A stretch of DNA of 64,000 bases from Tetraselmis striata (lineage: Eukaryota > Chlorophyta > Chlorodendrophyceae > Chlorodendrales > Chlorodendraceae). Position 1 is the first letter of the stretch. Every line of letters starts with the position of its first letter. The translations under genes were made by a program, and so were the position numbers. Positions 42,934-53,688 of the stretch are shown here, piece by piece. Under the pieces are notes generated by a model. The model worked only from the letters and a program-made list of their open reading frames with translations. It was not told where the DNA came from and made no database searches. The stretch covers positions 358,386 through 422,385 of the forward strand of contig VCJN01001552.1 in assembly GCA_006384855.1 (NCBI GenBank). Direction: 5' to 3'.

Positions 42934-45123
42934 CTAGAATTGCAGCTGGCTCAGGCTCGGGAAAGACTCCACCCTGACAGTCACCTGCAGGTCGATGACA
43001 GGCTGCCCACTCTTGGCCACCGCCAGCCTGGGATCATCGGGCAAACGGCAGCCAGGCACAAGCCCCACTCAGCTGGCACAATGCCGTCGCGCGCACGCAA
43101 GGTTGTAGCGCTCCACGTCCCCAGCTACCAGCCCACCACGCCGCCCTCGTTAACCAACTGCGCCCTTTACGCCTCATGACATTAAGCAACCAAGTGGAAT
43201 CAGCGTTTTGGGGAGTTGTGGCACGTGCGCGCGACCTAGGTGGCCCCCACCACTTCTCTCGCCCTAACCAGGATGACCTGCTGCTACACGGCCAACACAC
43301 ACGCGTCTTTGGTACGGGTGGAAGCTGCGACAACGGGCGAAAAATAGATGCAAACCCGTGGAGTCCAAGCTCTAACAATGGCTGATTTGCATTGCAGCAT
43401 GAAGCCCTACCAAACCCTCTCTGCCCAAGCAGAGATACAGGGCAGGCTGCAGGCAGCGCTGTTGGGCCCATGGGATTTGTTGGGGGCTGCCGTGTGTGTT
43501 TTCGGAAGCGCTTACTTGAGGTTGCTGAAGGTAAAGAAGGCGCCGTCGAGCTCCACCGTGAGGCCGCGGAAGAATTCCGTCAGCTGGGCGCCCACCAGGC
43601 CCGCGTCCTGCGAGGGCTCAGCTGATGCCATGCACCGCACCCCGGCGGCACGGTCACACCCTCAACAGCGCAAGACGTAAATTTGTTTATGTAAAAAGTT
43701 ATTTCTGTTGTGAAGAAATGCAAAAATACTAAGATTGTGTAAAACATGCAAGTGAAATATATGGAGGTGGGGGGGGGGGGGGGGGGTATCTCGCTGTCGC
43801 TCGTTGCATCTGTACCTGATGAGCAAGTGACGAGCACGTCGCCAGTGGGCTCTGACGTCAACTCGCCTGTGTAGCGCCGGCCGTCCCTTTGCCAGACGCC
43901 TGCCAGAGCGCCAATTAAGAGTTTGGCAGAAGGTGAGCGTGGATGCGGATGCAATGGTGCAAGCGCGGCGTAGGGAGGGGAGCCTGGCAAGCATGCGCAG
44001 GGTGGGGTGGGGGGTGGGGGGGGGGGGGGGGGGGCTGGGGGTTGGACCTGCGAAGCTGAGGCTGCCGCCGTGCTGTTGGACACGGAGCTGGACGGTGTCG
44101 GCATCGAAGTCAAACGGAAAGCCCTGCGCATGGGTGGAAGAACATGCAGCTGTGTGTGAGAGTCTTGCTGGGTGGGAGGCGGGGGCATGCGGCCCCTGAT
44201 GAATGTGCGGCTGTGATCAGCGCGCACCTCCACGGCGGTCGATGCGGCGCTGCGCATGAGGGGGTGCCGCAGAAAGTTGCCAAAGTCCGCCTCCGTGAAG
44301 CGGACGCGGCCTGTGCCTGCACGGCGTGCCTTGCCTCACCAACGAGGCTGCTACTATGCATGCTTGGGGTCATGGCAGGTGCCGGCGAGCCGCCGGGCGC
44401 ACGTGGCCTCGCAGCGATAGAGAGCAGGGGGCGGCATGGCGGACGTACCGGTGGGAACGTTGCTCAGCTGGATGTTCTGCGTCTGGAGTGTCCTTGCGAT
44501 ATCCACTTCCGCGGTGCCCACTTTGACCTGATCATTGGGTCATGCGGTGCGTGCGGCATGGGTCCAGTGGCAGGGAGAAGCCATTTGAAGTGCAGGTGCC
44601 GAGGCGGCGCTGATAATAACACTGCTAATAAGAACCTGCCTATGCCCCTAAGGGTGCTAAATCACCGGTTAGAACCCTAATTAAAAATAAGACTCGAATT
44701 GGGATTGGATGCAGTGCAAAGGAACATTCGCTGTAGTTCCGCCATCATTTCGTTTATGTTTGACATCTGGCAGACGGGGCGGGTGCATATTCCCAGTGCT
44801 CTTTTTACCACATCAGTGCCCGTACTGGCTAGTCCTTGATGGCTGGCTGATGTTATGTAATTGCTGACAAGACAGCCGATCCAAAGAGTGGGGGGCTGCA
44901 CCTCCAGTAGCCGTGCCGACAGGCCGAGAGGCGACTCCCAGCCAATACCCCGCACGACCGCGCCCGTCAGTGCGCCCTGCATCACGCCGGATGTGCTAGC
45001 ATCCACCTTGACGTCGATCGCATTGAAACTCCTGAGCTGGCTCCTCAGCGCCAGGTTGGCAATCCCCTCCAGTACACGACCTGACTGCGCGCCACGCACG
45101 ATGGGAGAAGGGGTCAGGAACAT
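42934..45123 (-). CDS. DUF2993/LmeA-like plastid protein
   Basis: Eight exons with consistent phases: 44902-45123 (at least), 44449-44527, 44228-44316, 44048-44123, 43816-43899, 43516-43621, 42934-43027. The sequence runs SGRVLEGIANLALRSQLRSF, VKVDASTSGVMQGALTGAVV, GWESPLGLSARLLE|VKVGTA, then RVRFTEADFGNFLRHPLMRS, QLRVQQHGGSLSFAGVWQRD, LTEFFRGLTVELDGAFFTFS and ends VRVESFPSLSQLQF. The LDLLxGxxxxxxxxGWxSPLGL-like stretch and later FTExDFN-like block fit the DUF2993 (LmeA) family of lipid-binding-like proteins in algae and cyanobacteria. The molecular role is unknown. The first exon probably lies upstream (see 45912-46094), because the only in-frame ATG, at 45123, follows a possible AG acceptor. 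I count seven exons from 45123 down plus that candidate. Confidence 0.65.
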
Positions 45124-46434
45124 GCCACCCCTAAGACGGAGAATCCGCAACCACTGGCTTGCGCAGCCTGGGCGGGTCCATGTTATAATGCTAGGCCGGG
45201 GAGGTTTCCAGTGCCTGTCAGATAATCAGGTGGTCAAGCGAACGGCACACGCCGCAATATGCATTCAGTGCACAACAATTATTCTTTCCCCTGGTGACGG
45301 AACAGCATCGCATGTTGGGTAGACATCGGGCAAAGCTTAGTCACGGCTATGGCAATATAGGCAGATGCTGAGCTCAAGTTTGTCCCCGTGAAACGTGATG
45401 CGCATAGCTTGAGGGAGAGACAAGCTCTTGCATGAGGATGGTTTTATAGATACAGGTCAAGACACAGGTAGAACAAAGGTTCCGACGATGTCCTGGCATA
45501 CCATTACTATGTGACTGAGATAGCCTTGTCCGTTCTTCACGGAATGTACAGGTGCTGACAAGCTTAAACAAATAAGGTATATCGGGAGACATTTCGAGGT
45601 GCAAGGCAGCACTTTCTTAGCTTTTAATTAATTTGTATTATTAACTTGTCGTTTGATTTTCGGCGGCAAAACGCAACCCTGCTTATTTATACTTGTACAC
45701 CTTGTTTCTCCTATGAGTAATAATAAGGATTTGCACCCGTCTGCACCCGTCTGCTATCTTTGCTTTCACTTGTCCACTTCTCAACATGTTCTATACTGTC
45801 ATTCGAACGATGGTGTTCTGACATACGGGCGTGGTTACAGGTACTCTGCCATGCACAGCAGGGAAAAGGGGGAAGGGGGAAGGGGGGGGGGGGGGGGGGG
45901 GGGGGGGGGACCATGTCCGCCAGCACGATGACACCTCCCCGAGTCCGCCTCTTTCGTGGGGCTGGCCTCGACGGTAGCGGCGACACGGGAGGGCGCAGCG
46001 CCCGCTGGGAAGTGTAGCCCGGCGTGCTCACGGAGTAAGAAACGGGAGAGGCGGAGCAGCCTGTCCACCCAAAAATGGGACCAACAGCAAGCATCCTCGG
46101 AGGTGGATGGCAGGCGGAGCCCCGGTAGTGCAGCGGGTGTGTCTAGTACAGTTACAAGCCGAACAGCGAAACGCGGCGGTTTGAAGCCCGTCTTGGTGAC
46201 AGTGCTTGGTCCACGTTCTCTCGGCGCATGTGTCAGGAGCGATGGCCACGAGTAGCAGGTGGGATGCTACTCAGTCAAGCAGTGACTGGTGGGCTGCGCC
46301 ATCATCGGCCCTCGTCAGCCCAATTCTCATGTCCTCTCGCGCAGCGCGCGCGAAAAATGAGTGCATGGTTTTTGGCCGCCCCGCTCGGGACGACAGGACT
46401 GGCAACCGACAGGTACGACGGCCGTTTCGGCAGG
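45124..46434. other. Upstream region of the DUF2993-like gene
   Basis: Includes an AT-rich stretch 45190-45860 without recognisable genes, a G run 45882-45909, and the candidate first exon described separately. The small minus-strand frame at 45374-45604 has no family motif. Confidence 0.4.
45912..46094 (-). CDS. Candidate first exon (transit peptide) of the DUF2993-like gene
   Basis: A minus-strand frame starting with ATG at 46094 encodes a Ser/Arg/Pro/Ala-rich leader (SVSTPGYTSQRALRPPVSPL, then RPAPRKRRTRGGVIVLADM), typical of algal chloroplast transit peptides. It stops at a long intron-like poly(C) tract on the sense strand. The donor at its end is weak and the link to the exon at 44902-45123 is inferred from position only. 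Confidence 0.3.
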
Positions 46435-46553
46435 TTTCAAAGTTGAGTCTGGTTTTGCCAAAAAGATCACGCAGGCTGTTTTACACGATCAAGAGCCGAT
46501 ATTGGCAGGATGGTTTAGCGAAAGCGTGGAGGGAAAAACGGAGTCAGGGGGGG

Positions 46554-46739
46554 CGCTGCGTGGAACGCAGCGAAAACTGGAAGATGACAGGCTCAGCTGT
46601 TATGGCTGCTTTTATGTCTACTCGTGCTGCACCCAACAAGGGCGCAACAACAGTTACTAGTTCCCGTACCACTGAGCAACACTTGTAGCTAAAAAGCGGT
46701 TAGGTCAAGGGAGGAAACCCCATAAACTAGTTTAGATCA
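46554..46739 (-). repeat. A2 repeat of copy C
   Basis: Runs from CGCTGCGTGGAACGCAGCGA to CTAGTTTAGATCA on the plus strand. It is nearly identical to A1 at 49351-49537 and abuts B1 (46740-46764). Confidence 0.85.
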
Positions 46740-46818
46740 TTTCAAAGTTGAGGCTGGTTTCGCCAGTCTTGAGCGAACGGAGAGAGCGGTGGATTGACGG
46801 AGAAGGGGTAGCGCCAGG

Positions 46819-48346
46819 TCATGAAGGAGGCACTGGGAAGGCCACCGCTGCGGAGTCCTGTTGGACTTGGAAGTGGCGTACGTAGGGGGGCGATATGTCC
46901 AAAGAAGAACCATGCGCCAGGTGAAGGAAGAACGTTGGGGTCGATGTAGTCCAGAACGACGTCAGAGTTAGTGGCCCAACCGCCTTTGTAGCGAATGTGG
47001 GACTATGGCACCCCGATGGCGTTCGCTGCAGAGGCTGCGCCCTTGCGAAGACTGTGCGAGGTCCAGGAGGTGCCAGCGGGGGGGGGGGGGGGGGGGGGGG
47101 GACGTTGACTAGACGGACGGCTGTGGTCAGCCAGTCTGACATTGTAGCCGCAGTCCAGGATTTTGACTGCTTGTCTGATCTGACAGCCCAGAAGTTTGAC
47201 ACAGCAAATCCAACAGTAAGAAGGGGAACTGACTGGACGTGGTCGAGGAAGTGGTGCAGGAGACGCGCCACTCGGGGGTGCTCTGACGGGGGTGATGTTG
47301 TAGGCGTCGACGTGCACGTCTCGCACTCGGCAGGACACGCCAATGAGGCCCCTAGCAAAGAACATGAAGTTGACAACCGAGGCCAGGAGGGCTCGGAAGT
47401 CGTGGTGGTACTCTGGGTAGGGAGCAGACACAATCAGCTCGGCTTTTGTGACGAAGCGGTAAGCTACATCCGCAGGCAGAGGCACACGTAAGTGGGCAGC
47501 GTCTAGTCGACGCTGGCGCAGCATCAGCCCACGCCTTGCTGAAGTCAGGTGTAGGCTGTCCTTAGCGATTGGGTCGAGGTTGTGCAGCTTGAAGAAGGTG
47601 TTGATTGCAAACAGATAAGGCTGCAGCGACTTAGCTGCAATGTGTCCTCGCTCGCCGATCCAAGCAACATACCGAACGACAGTGGCAGTAGTCGCCTCCA
47701 GCGGGCTGATGTTCTCGGAGTCGTGGCAGAACTCCGCGAATTGAGACAGCCGGCCGGCGTAGCTCTTGAGTGTCTGAGCCGAACGCGTCCTGCAGCCGGG
47801 ATCGCAATGAAGCTGCCCAGGGAGCGACAGCTTCGGGCTCATCAATCACGTAAGTGCGCCGTTTTACCGACAGAGTTCCACCGGTGCGACTACTGTTCGC
47901 AAAGTACTCGGCAGCAGCGGATAGGTTCCCGGCGGTTGGCCGGTAGCTGCTCGACGGGTTTGCAGTAGCATCGGTACGGGTTTGCGGGGCTAGGTTCAGG
48001 TAAGAGGGCCGCCCCGCGCGCCCTTCGCACTCGTAGCGCATGTCACGCGCGTAACGTACCCGCGCGAAACTTGGTCGTTGCGAACCAGTTGTAACACGTA
48101 GTGTAACAACCGACGGACGCAGTGATGGGGTAAAGAAAGCGGTTGGTTGAGCCGCCATGTGCAGGTGTGTGGATGGTTGAGCCACACGCGGCTGTAGCTG
48201 TAAGAAGCGCCGCACCGAGGAAGGTCTAAAGGAAGTCTGTAAGGTGGGGGGGGGGGGGGGGGGTCAGGTCCTGACACATGGCGCTCATCCCGCCGTTGAG
48301 CTGCAAGGGTGCGTCTTGCGGCGGTCACCGAAAGGTGGCCTCGCAA
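46819..48346 (-). pseudogene. Tyrosine recombinase of YR element copy C (decayed)
   Basis: Same protein as copy B but with two in-element deletions: the ELGQRTLDLLSS segment after FGSD and the LQVYREKVRAGRRG segment after YNIT are missing. An 18-22-nt G run (47079-47101) interrupts the APPAGTSWTSHSLRKG region, turning it into poly-Pro before the catalytic box. The H-x-x-R block is still readable (TSHSLRKGAASAANAIG). Confidence 0.75.
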
Positions 48347-48382
48347 AGCTCCAGCAGCTCCGACGAAAGGCGCCCCACACCG

Positions 48383-49237
48383 TCACTCGTGCTCACCTTC
48401 GCGGCCACGCCCGCGTCCCCCGCCTCGTCCTCGCCCACGTCCACGACCTGCAGCTGCAGCCGCCACTCGAGCAGTAGCGGTCGCCTTTGCGCTGCTGGCA
48501 ACGGTCGCCTCGAAGACTCGGCGCTCTTAGTCCCTCATGAGGTCCCCCAAAATCGCAAAACCCAGATGCTCCGAAGCAGGCTGAACGTGCTGGGCTCGCA
48601 GCACGTCCATAACACCTTGGTCACCGTGCACACGCTTGATCTCATTTAGCCTCCGCAGGAAGGCCAAACGAAACCGAAAAGCCTTGTCGATGACCTCGGC
48701 GTGGTTCCAAGCTCTCGCGAGGTAAGGGGTGAAGTCATGGTTGGTGGCAGGGACGTAGGGCAGCAGTTCGCCGAGAGCCACGAAAAGCGTGGCCATGTGG
48801 GCCCCGAAACACGACATCCACAAATACTCCTCATGGGCCGGCAGACGCCGGTCATCCTGCTTGAGGTACTCGTTCGTTAGGTCGGTGCTCAAGGGGAAAA
48901 GTCAAGGCACTCGACTGACCGGTCCAACGGCCTCGTAACCAGACTCTGCTCTCTGCAGTAGTTCTGGCACCGCGAGGTAATCATCCTCGGCACTCGCGGA
49001 TTATGCTCCGACACGGCCGCTCTGGGCTAGCTCTAGCAAGTCGGGCCGCTCTGCGGCTCCCCCGCTGCCTGTCGGCTGTCCCGCGACGCGCTGCCCGAAG
49101 CCGGAGCCATGTGCCCCTTCTCCATCAGCAACGCGCTCACGAGCCGTCAATTGAGCTACAGCTGTAGCCAACGCTCGCACGTCTGCTTGCAGCGACTCCA
49201 GCGTCGGCTCCGCGACGGGTTCTTCTCCATCTGGCAT
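48383..49237 (-). pseudogene. gag-like ORF of YR element copy C (nonsense mutations)
   Basis: Starts MPDGEEPVAEPTLESLQADV. The frame stays aligned with copy A but carries TAA at 49001 (Lys in copies A and B), a TGA near 48903 (PGLFPLS region) and TAA at 48527 (Tyr in DYERRVF). It ends in the Arg/Gly-rich GREGEHE. Damage is by point mutation rather than frameshift. Confidence 0.7.
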
Positions 49238-49350
49238 GGTAACGCACGGACGTACGGACGAGAATATCACACTCGGGTGGTGAGCCGGGTGTGGTCTTGA
49301 ACAACCTAGGGTGACCTTGCTCGCAACTGGTTACGAGACAGTTTTTACAT

Positions 49351-49537
49351 CGCTGCGTGGAACGCAGCGAAAACTGGAAGATGGCAGGCTCAACTGTTCT
49401 GGCTGCTTTTATGTCTACTCGTGCTGCACCCAAAAAGGGCGCAACAACAGATGCCTAGTTCCCGTACCACTGAGCAGCACTTGTAGCTAAAAAGCGGTTA
49501 GGTCAAGGGAGGAAACCCCATACACTAGTTTAGATCA
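49351..49537 (-). repeat. A1 repeat of copy C
   Basis: 187 bp, direct repeat of A2 (46554-46739). Its outer end is TGATCTAAACTAGTGTATGG on the minus strand. Confidence 0.85.
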
Positions 49538-49899
49538 GATCCAGTAGTTACGGAAAGCCCTGGGTAGGCGACGCCACGCTATGCATGGTCAAAAGCGGGT
49601 CTCATAGCGGCGGCGTGAATTGCAAATAAATAGCTTGTCCAGCAATCTATCTATCCACAAATGCAGAGATTCCACCATATCCAAGCGCCGTGTATGCAAT
49701 CTAATTAATAGAACCCCTTGAATCCGTAAAACCCCTTGAATCCCCTACAGGGGGGAGGACGATGCCCGTACTGTATGTTGTTTAATGTACGTGGCCGTCT
49801 GCGCTTCTCCGCCGTCGTTTGCTGCGCTCAGCATGGCTAACGATTGAAAAACGACATCAATATTAAGGATTAAAACGACTGTATATCATGTATCGTGAT
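49538..49899. other. Spacer between copy C and LINE fragment
   Basis: No gene seen. Contains CCCCTTGAATCC repeated twice (49723-49746). Confidence 0.5.
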
Positions 49900-51690
49900 A
49901 CTATGATTTGCCAATTCGGCTCCCGGCTTATCGGTTTGGCAGACCACTTTCACTCCCACACTGCCGTCGTTTTGGCCACCATCTCCGCTCCACGCCTCGG
50001 GGCTTGGGTCGATCCGAGGGGTATGGCGACACTATTACGTCTTTCCTCGAAGATGCCGACGCCGCCGCATTTTCAACGCTTGCCGGCATATGGGGTGTTA
50101 GCCCCGACCTCTTGGATACGCCCTTCATGCGCACGCAGTTGTCCCTCCCGGTCCAATTTGGGGGCCTCGGCATCGGCGATAATGTGGCTATAGCAGATGC
50201 TTCCCACATCGGCGCTGCCGCTCTCGTGGTTGGCCAAGCTGTGACTTTCCTCCGTGCTCAACACGCCACCCTGAGCGACGCCGGGGCGTTCTTTTCCGAC
50301 CCGTCCGGCGTATCCAGCCCTCATAGCCTCTACCTTGTTGGGGCGTCCTCGATCCACCAGGCTTTGACCACCCCAACGTTGGAGCTCGATGCCGGCGCCA
50401 ACGCGTCGGCGCCGATGTGGCCAGTCGAGCTTCGCGCCGCTCATACCCGTGTCGTTGACGAGTGTGCAGACGCGGTGCTCGAAGATCTAGCGGGGCCGTT
50501 GGCCTCTGCCTTAAAGTTGCTCCCCTCCAAGCGCTTCCACGTTGTCCGTGCCGGCTGCTCGGCCGCCGGGGCTGAGCCGGCGTCTGCAATGCGCTCGGCG
50601 GCCGAGCGACCTCCAAGCTATCCCGCATTTCTCGGACTTCCCCTTGCACTCCATGCGGAAAGTACAGGAAACCATGAGCCACCGCATTCACACGGTCCGT
50701 TTCGCAAAGCTTGCTGCACGTATGCCTACAAGCGGCCCTGATAGCAACCGCTTCCGAGGCCGCCTCTTACGCGCTGCGACGGCGTTCTTGGTGATTGATC
50801 CTCCAAGTGAGGGTCGCCTTGGTGAAGTCCGTGAGCGTTCCCCTGAGTACTACGATTCCATGTTCCGTGTTGCCGCTTGCCGCCCATTTGGCCTTCCGGC
50901 GGCTCATGTCCTCTCCCTTGGCGAGCCATGCTCTTGTGCTTCTTGCTCCTTCTCGGTACAAGGTATGCTTGCCCGTTTTGAGGATGCTGGCCTGGAGTTC
51001 ACTCCTTAAACTTGGGCGGTCGCATACGTTGACCACGTGGCACGTTGCTCTATCTGGTGGCGACTCCAATCACGCCGCACACGAGTGGGCGGCACATGGC
51101 CTTGTCGACATTTGCCACGACGTGAAGTCCGCGCTGGGCGTGAGTGTCCAGATCCTCACGGACCCGTCGGACGGTGCTTGTTTCTCTCCCGAAGGGCAGC
51201 GACGGGCGGCCTGCCGACGTTGGGCTTTTTGGGTATGGCGGCATCCGCGGAAACACGGTTGCTGTCGATACCACCATTGCCCCTATCCTCGGCGTGTCAA
51301 CCTCGGATCCAACGACTGCTTTGCGGGCTGCGGAGCGCCGCAAAATCCAGAAGTATGACGAGGGTGTCCGAAACGCTGCCGGTATGCTTCGCTTTGTTCC
51401 GTTCGCCATTTCCGAGTTTGGCTCGCTGGCTCCGCACGCCGAGGCTTTCTTGGTGGAGCTCGCGAAAGCTAGCCAAGCACACACTGGCCAAAAAATCGGC
51501 CAGCTCTTGTCTGCGTGGCGCCGCCGTTTCTCCTTGCTCATCAACATGGCACATGCAGACAACGTTCTTGGCGGGGTTGCGGCCGCGCGTGCGGCACGTG
51601 ATGGTGCTCCTGCGCCAGCGTCGCGTCGCTCGTCGGCATGTGTTGCTATGACCCGGGTCATTGGCTGCAAGCGCCCTCGCCGCGCTTGAT
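49900..51690 (+). pseudogene. 5'-truncated LINE: RT C-terminus, zinc motif and endonuclease-like tail
   Basis: Starts after the RT palm with FMRTQLSLPVQFGGLGIGDN. It continues through FHVVRAG, then FRGRLLRAATAFLVIDPPSE, a Cys/His cluster CSCASCSF...GGDSNHAAHEWAAH, and a tail with RPADVGLFGYGGIRGNTVAV and DTTI...AAERRKIQKYD...LRFVPFAISEFGSLAPHAEA. The Pro-Ala-Asp...Asp...Lys layout resembles the restriction-endonuclease-like (PD-(D/E)xK) tails of some plant, algal and invertebrate LINEs. At least three frame changes make it a pseudogene. The 3' end has a TGTAA signal and short A tract at about 51882-51897, consistent with an ordinary 5'-truncated insertion. It is related to, but not the same copy as, the LINE at 3.7-11 kb. 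Confidence 0.7.
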
Positions 51691-52450
51691 AGCCTACCCC
51701 GGGGCGGGGGTTCCTTAAGTTCCTGGCAGCTAAGTGACTTCGTGGTTCCCTTGGCTCCTTCTTGGTTCTTGGCTCCTTGTCCTCCTGCTCGACCTTGGTT
51801 TCAGGCTTATGTCTCTCTTTTGCTGGCAACCTTTCATAGTTGCTGTTAGTTCTGTTGTAGTGCGCTTTTGTGAAAGCCCTGATGTAATTAAAAAAATGAT
51901 TAAAAATGTTATATTATTGAATAAACGGCAGTTTTTTCCTTCGCCCGCGGGAATAAACAGCATTACCTGGGTAGTGTGCGCGCTCCAGCGCGGATACTAA
52001 TTACAATCCGCATCCCTCAGAGTTCGTTTTATTATTACTATAAGAATCTGTATAGTCCGATTTATTCTCTGCGAGTAAATCCTCAAACATAAATCAATAC
52101 TCGGTCACGTTCTCATTTCCCCATCATCATTTCGTCATCATCAACCACGCAGATGAGATGACGCGGCAATCAGCGCAGCATCGACGTCAGCAACAACTCC
52201 CGGCATCATCCGCCGACCGCCGTCGACAGCAGCAGAGCCTCCTGTCCTGCCTGGCGGCCCTGCATGCGTGCGGTACGGTGCACACACATCTCGGTATCAA
52301 CGTATCAACAGCTACCACTCCCGTGTTGAAACTGTTAACGGGCAGCACGTAGCACCCAGCCGCTGGCCGCGACTATCCTGCAGACCTGTATCGACTCTGC
52401 ACCCGCGGCGGCCGAGGACTTCGCGGGAGCCCGGGAAGGTTACGTGCAGG
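51691..52450. other. LINE 3' UTR and promoter-side region of the thioredoxin gene
   Basis: TTCTTGGCTCC-rich 3' UTR until about 51897, then AT-rich DNA (51890-52130) that likely contains the promoter of the next gene. No further coding region is supported. Confidence 0.45.
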
Positions 52451-53688
52451 ATGGCCATCGCACAGTCGTACGCCAGCTTGGCAGCGCTCAGCTGGCGGAG
52501 CCCGCACTGCAGGCCTCCCGCGGAGGGGCCGGCCTTCGCCGCGCACCGGGGCCTCGGCCGACACGTCGCGGACGCTCCGCCTGTGCGCATCGCGCACCAG
52601 CGGCAACCAGCACGTGAGAGCCCCCCTCCTCCCCCCCCCCCCCCCCGCGCGCGAGCCTCCCAAGTAGGCTTCAGCAAACAACTAGCTGGCATATTTCCCC
52701 AGCTGCGTAGTTGCGGCTGCAGTGCCATCAGCAGTAGGTGATGCTGCCGGGCAACCCTGCTGCTGCTAATGAAGCAAAGTGGGGGGGGGGGGGGGGGGGG
52801 GGGGGGCAATGTTTCACAATCTTTTTTTTCTTTGTTTGGGGGGGTGGGGGGGGGGGGGGTGCTCGACGGGATAGTGGTTCGATGGCAGTGGTTGACGGCC
52901 TCTCCGTGCTCCCCAAACAGGGTTTGTGCTGGCGCGGGGGCTGCTGGACGACCTGCGGCACTCCTTCTCCGCCTCCTTCTCTTCCGTGGACGAGGCGCCG
53001 CAGCTGGTGGTGCGGCAGCGCACCCCCCTGTTACCTCCCCCTCCCCCAATCATGTGACCTTGCCTCCAATGTTGGGCTGCCTGTGCCGTTGGTCAGCCAG
53101 GATCCCGTATGACACCGTATCCTAAGGCAGGAGAAGGAACAAAGAAAAATCTTACCATGTAATCTAGATGGTTTATTGTTTACTGTGTAAATGCCTAAGC
53201 TGTTTTGTGGTTTGACCTCTGCAGCACAGCATCACGGAGGAAGAGTACTCGGACTTCATTGGCAGGTGCTGCATTGCACCCATTTATTCCCTCCATTTTA
53301 AAACCCCGGTACCCTTGGACAGACCTCCTTTACGGCCATCCTCCATTCCCGCTTCCTGTAGCCCGCACAGCCTGAGGTAGACGTCCCAATTGCATAACGC
53401 AGATTCCCAGGGCAGCTGGTGGTGGTGGACTTTTACGCGGAGTGGTGTAAGCCCTGCAAGAAGATCACGCCGCTGCTCACCAAGATGGCTGCGCTGAACC
53501 CCAACGTGGTATTTGCCACCTACGAGTGCGACAAGGCGCGGCCCGCGCTGCCCAAGGCGCTAGGCGTCACCAGCTTTCCCACCTTCCTGCTGTACCGCGA
53601 GGGCGAGCGCATCGGTATGCTCAAAGGTGTGAACAGCGCTGGGGAGCTCATGCAGGTTGTAGCGGGCCACAACAAGCGGGACAGCTAG
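52451..53688 (+). CDS. Thioredoxin-domain protein with WCKPC active site, probably plastid-targeted
   Basis: Four exons in phase: 52451-52613, 52921-53009 (donor may be 3 nt earlier), 53225-53265, 53403-53688, giving about 192 residues. The N-terminus is transit-peptide-like (MAIAQSYASLAALSWRSPHC). A helical pre-domain follows (FVLARGLLDDLRHSFSASFS, HSITEEEYSDFIGRFPGQ), then a full thioredoxin fold: LVVVDFYAEWCKPCKKITPL, NVVFATYECDKARPALPKAL, GVTSFPTFLLYREGERIGML, GELMQVV. Active site CKPC replaces the usual CGPC; the cis-Pro (SFPTF) is present. It is predicted to reduce target disulfides; the Lys should alter redox potential. Introns carry three long C/G tracts. The target protein is unknown. 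Confidence 0.8.

Larger units (their letters stand above)
46435..49537 (-). mobile_element. DIRS-order YR element, copy C (no RT)
   Basis: In element orientation: A1 49351-49537 (187 bp), gag-like 49237-48383, YR about 48330-46819, B1 46764-46740, A2 46554-46739 (186 bp), tail, B2 46435-46459. The structure is the same as copy B and again has no reverse transcriptase. Gag and YR are separated by only about 55 nt. Both ORFs are inactivated by nonsense codons, small deletions and a poly(G) insertion. Confidence 0.8.

Noticed and set aside
48244..48649. Plus-strand ORFs opposite gag/YR of copy C
   Set aside because: Antisense shadows of the element's coding strand.
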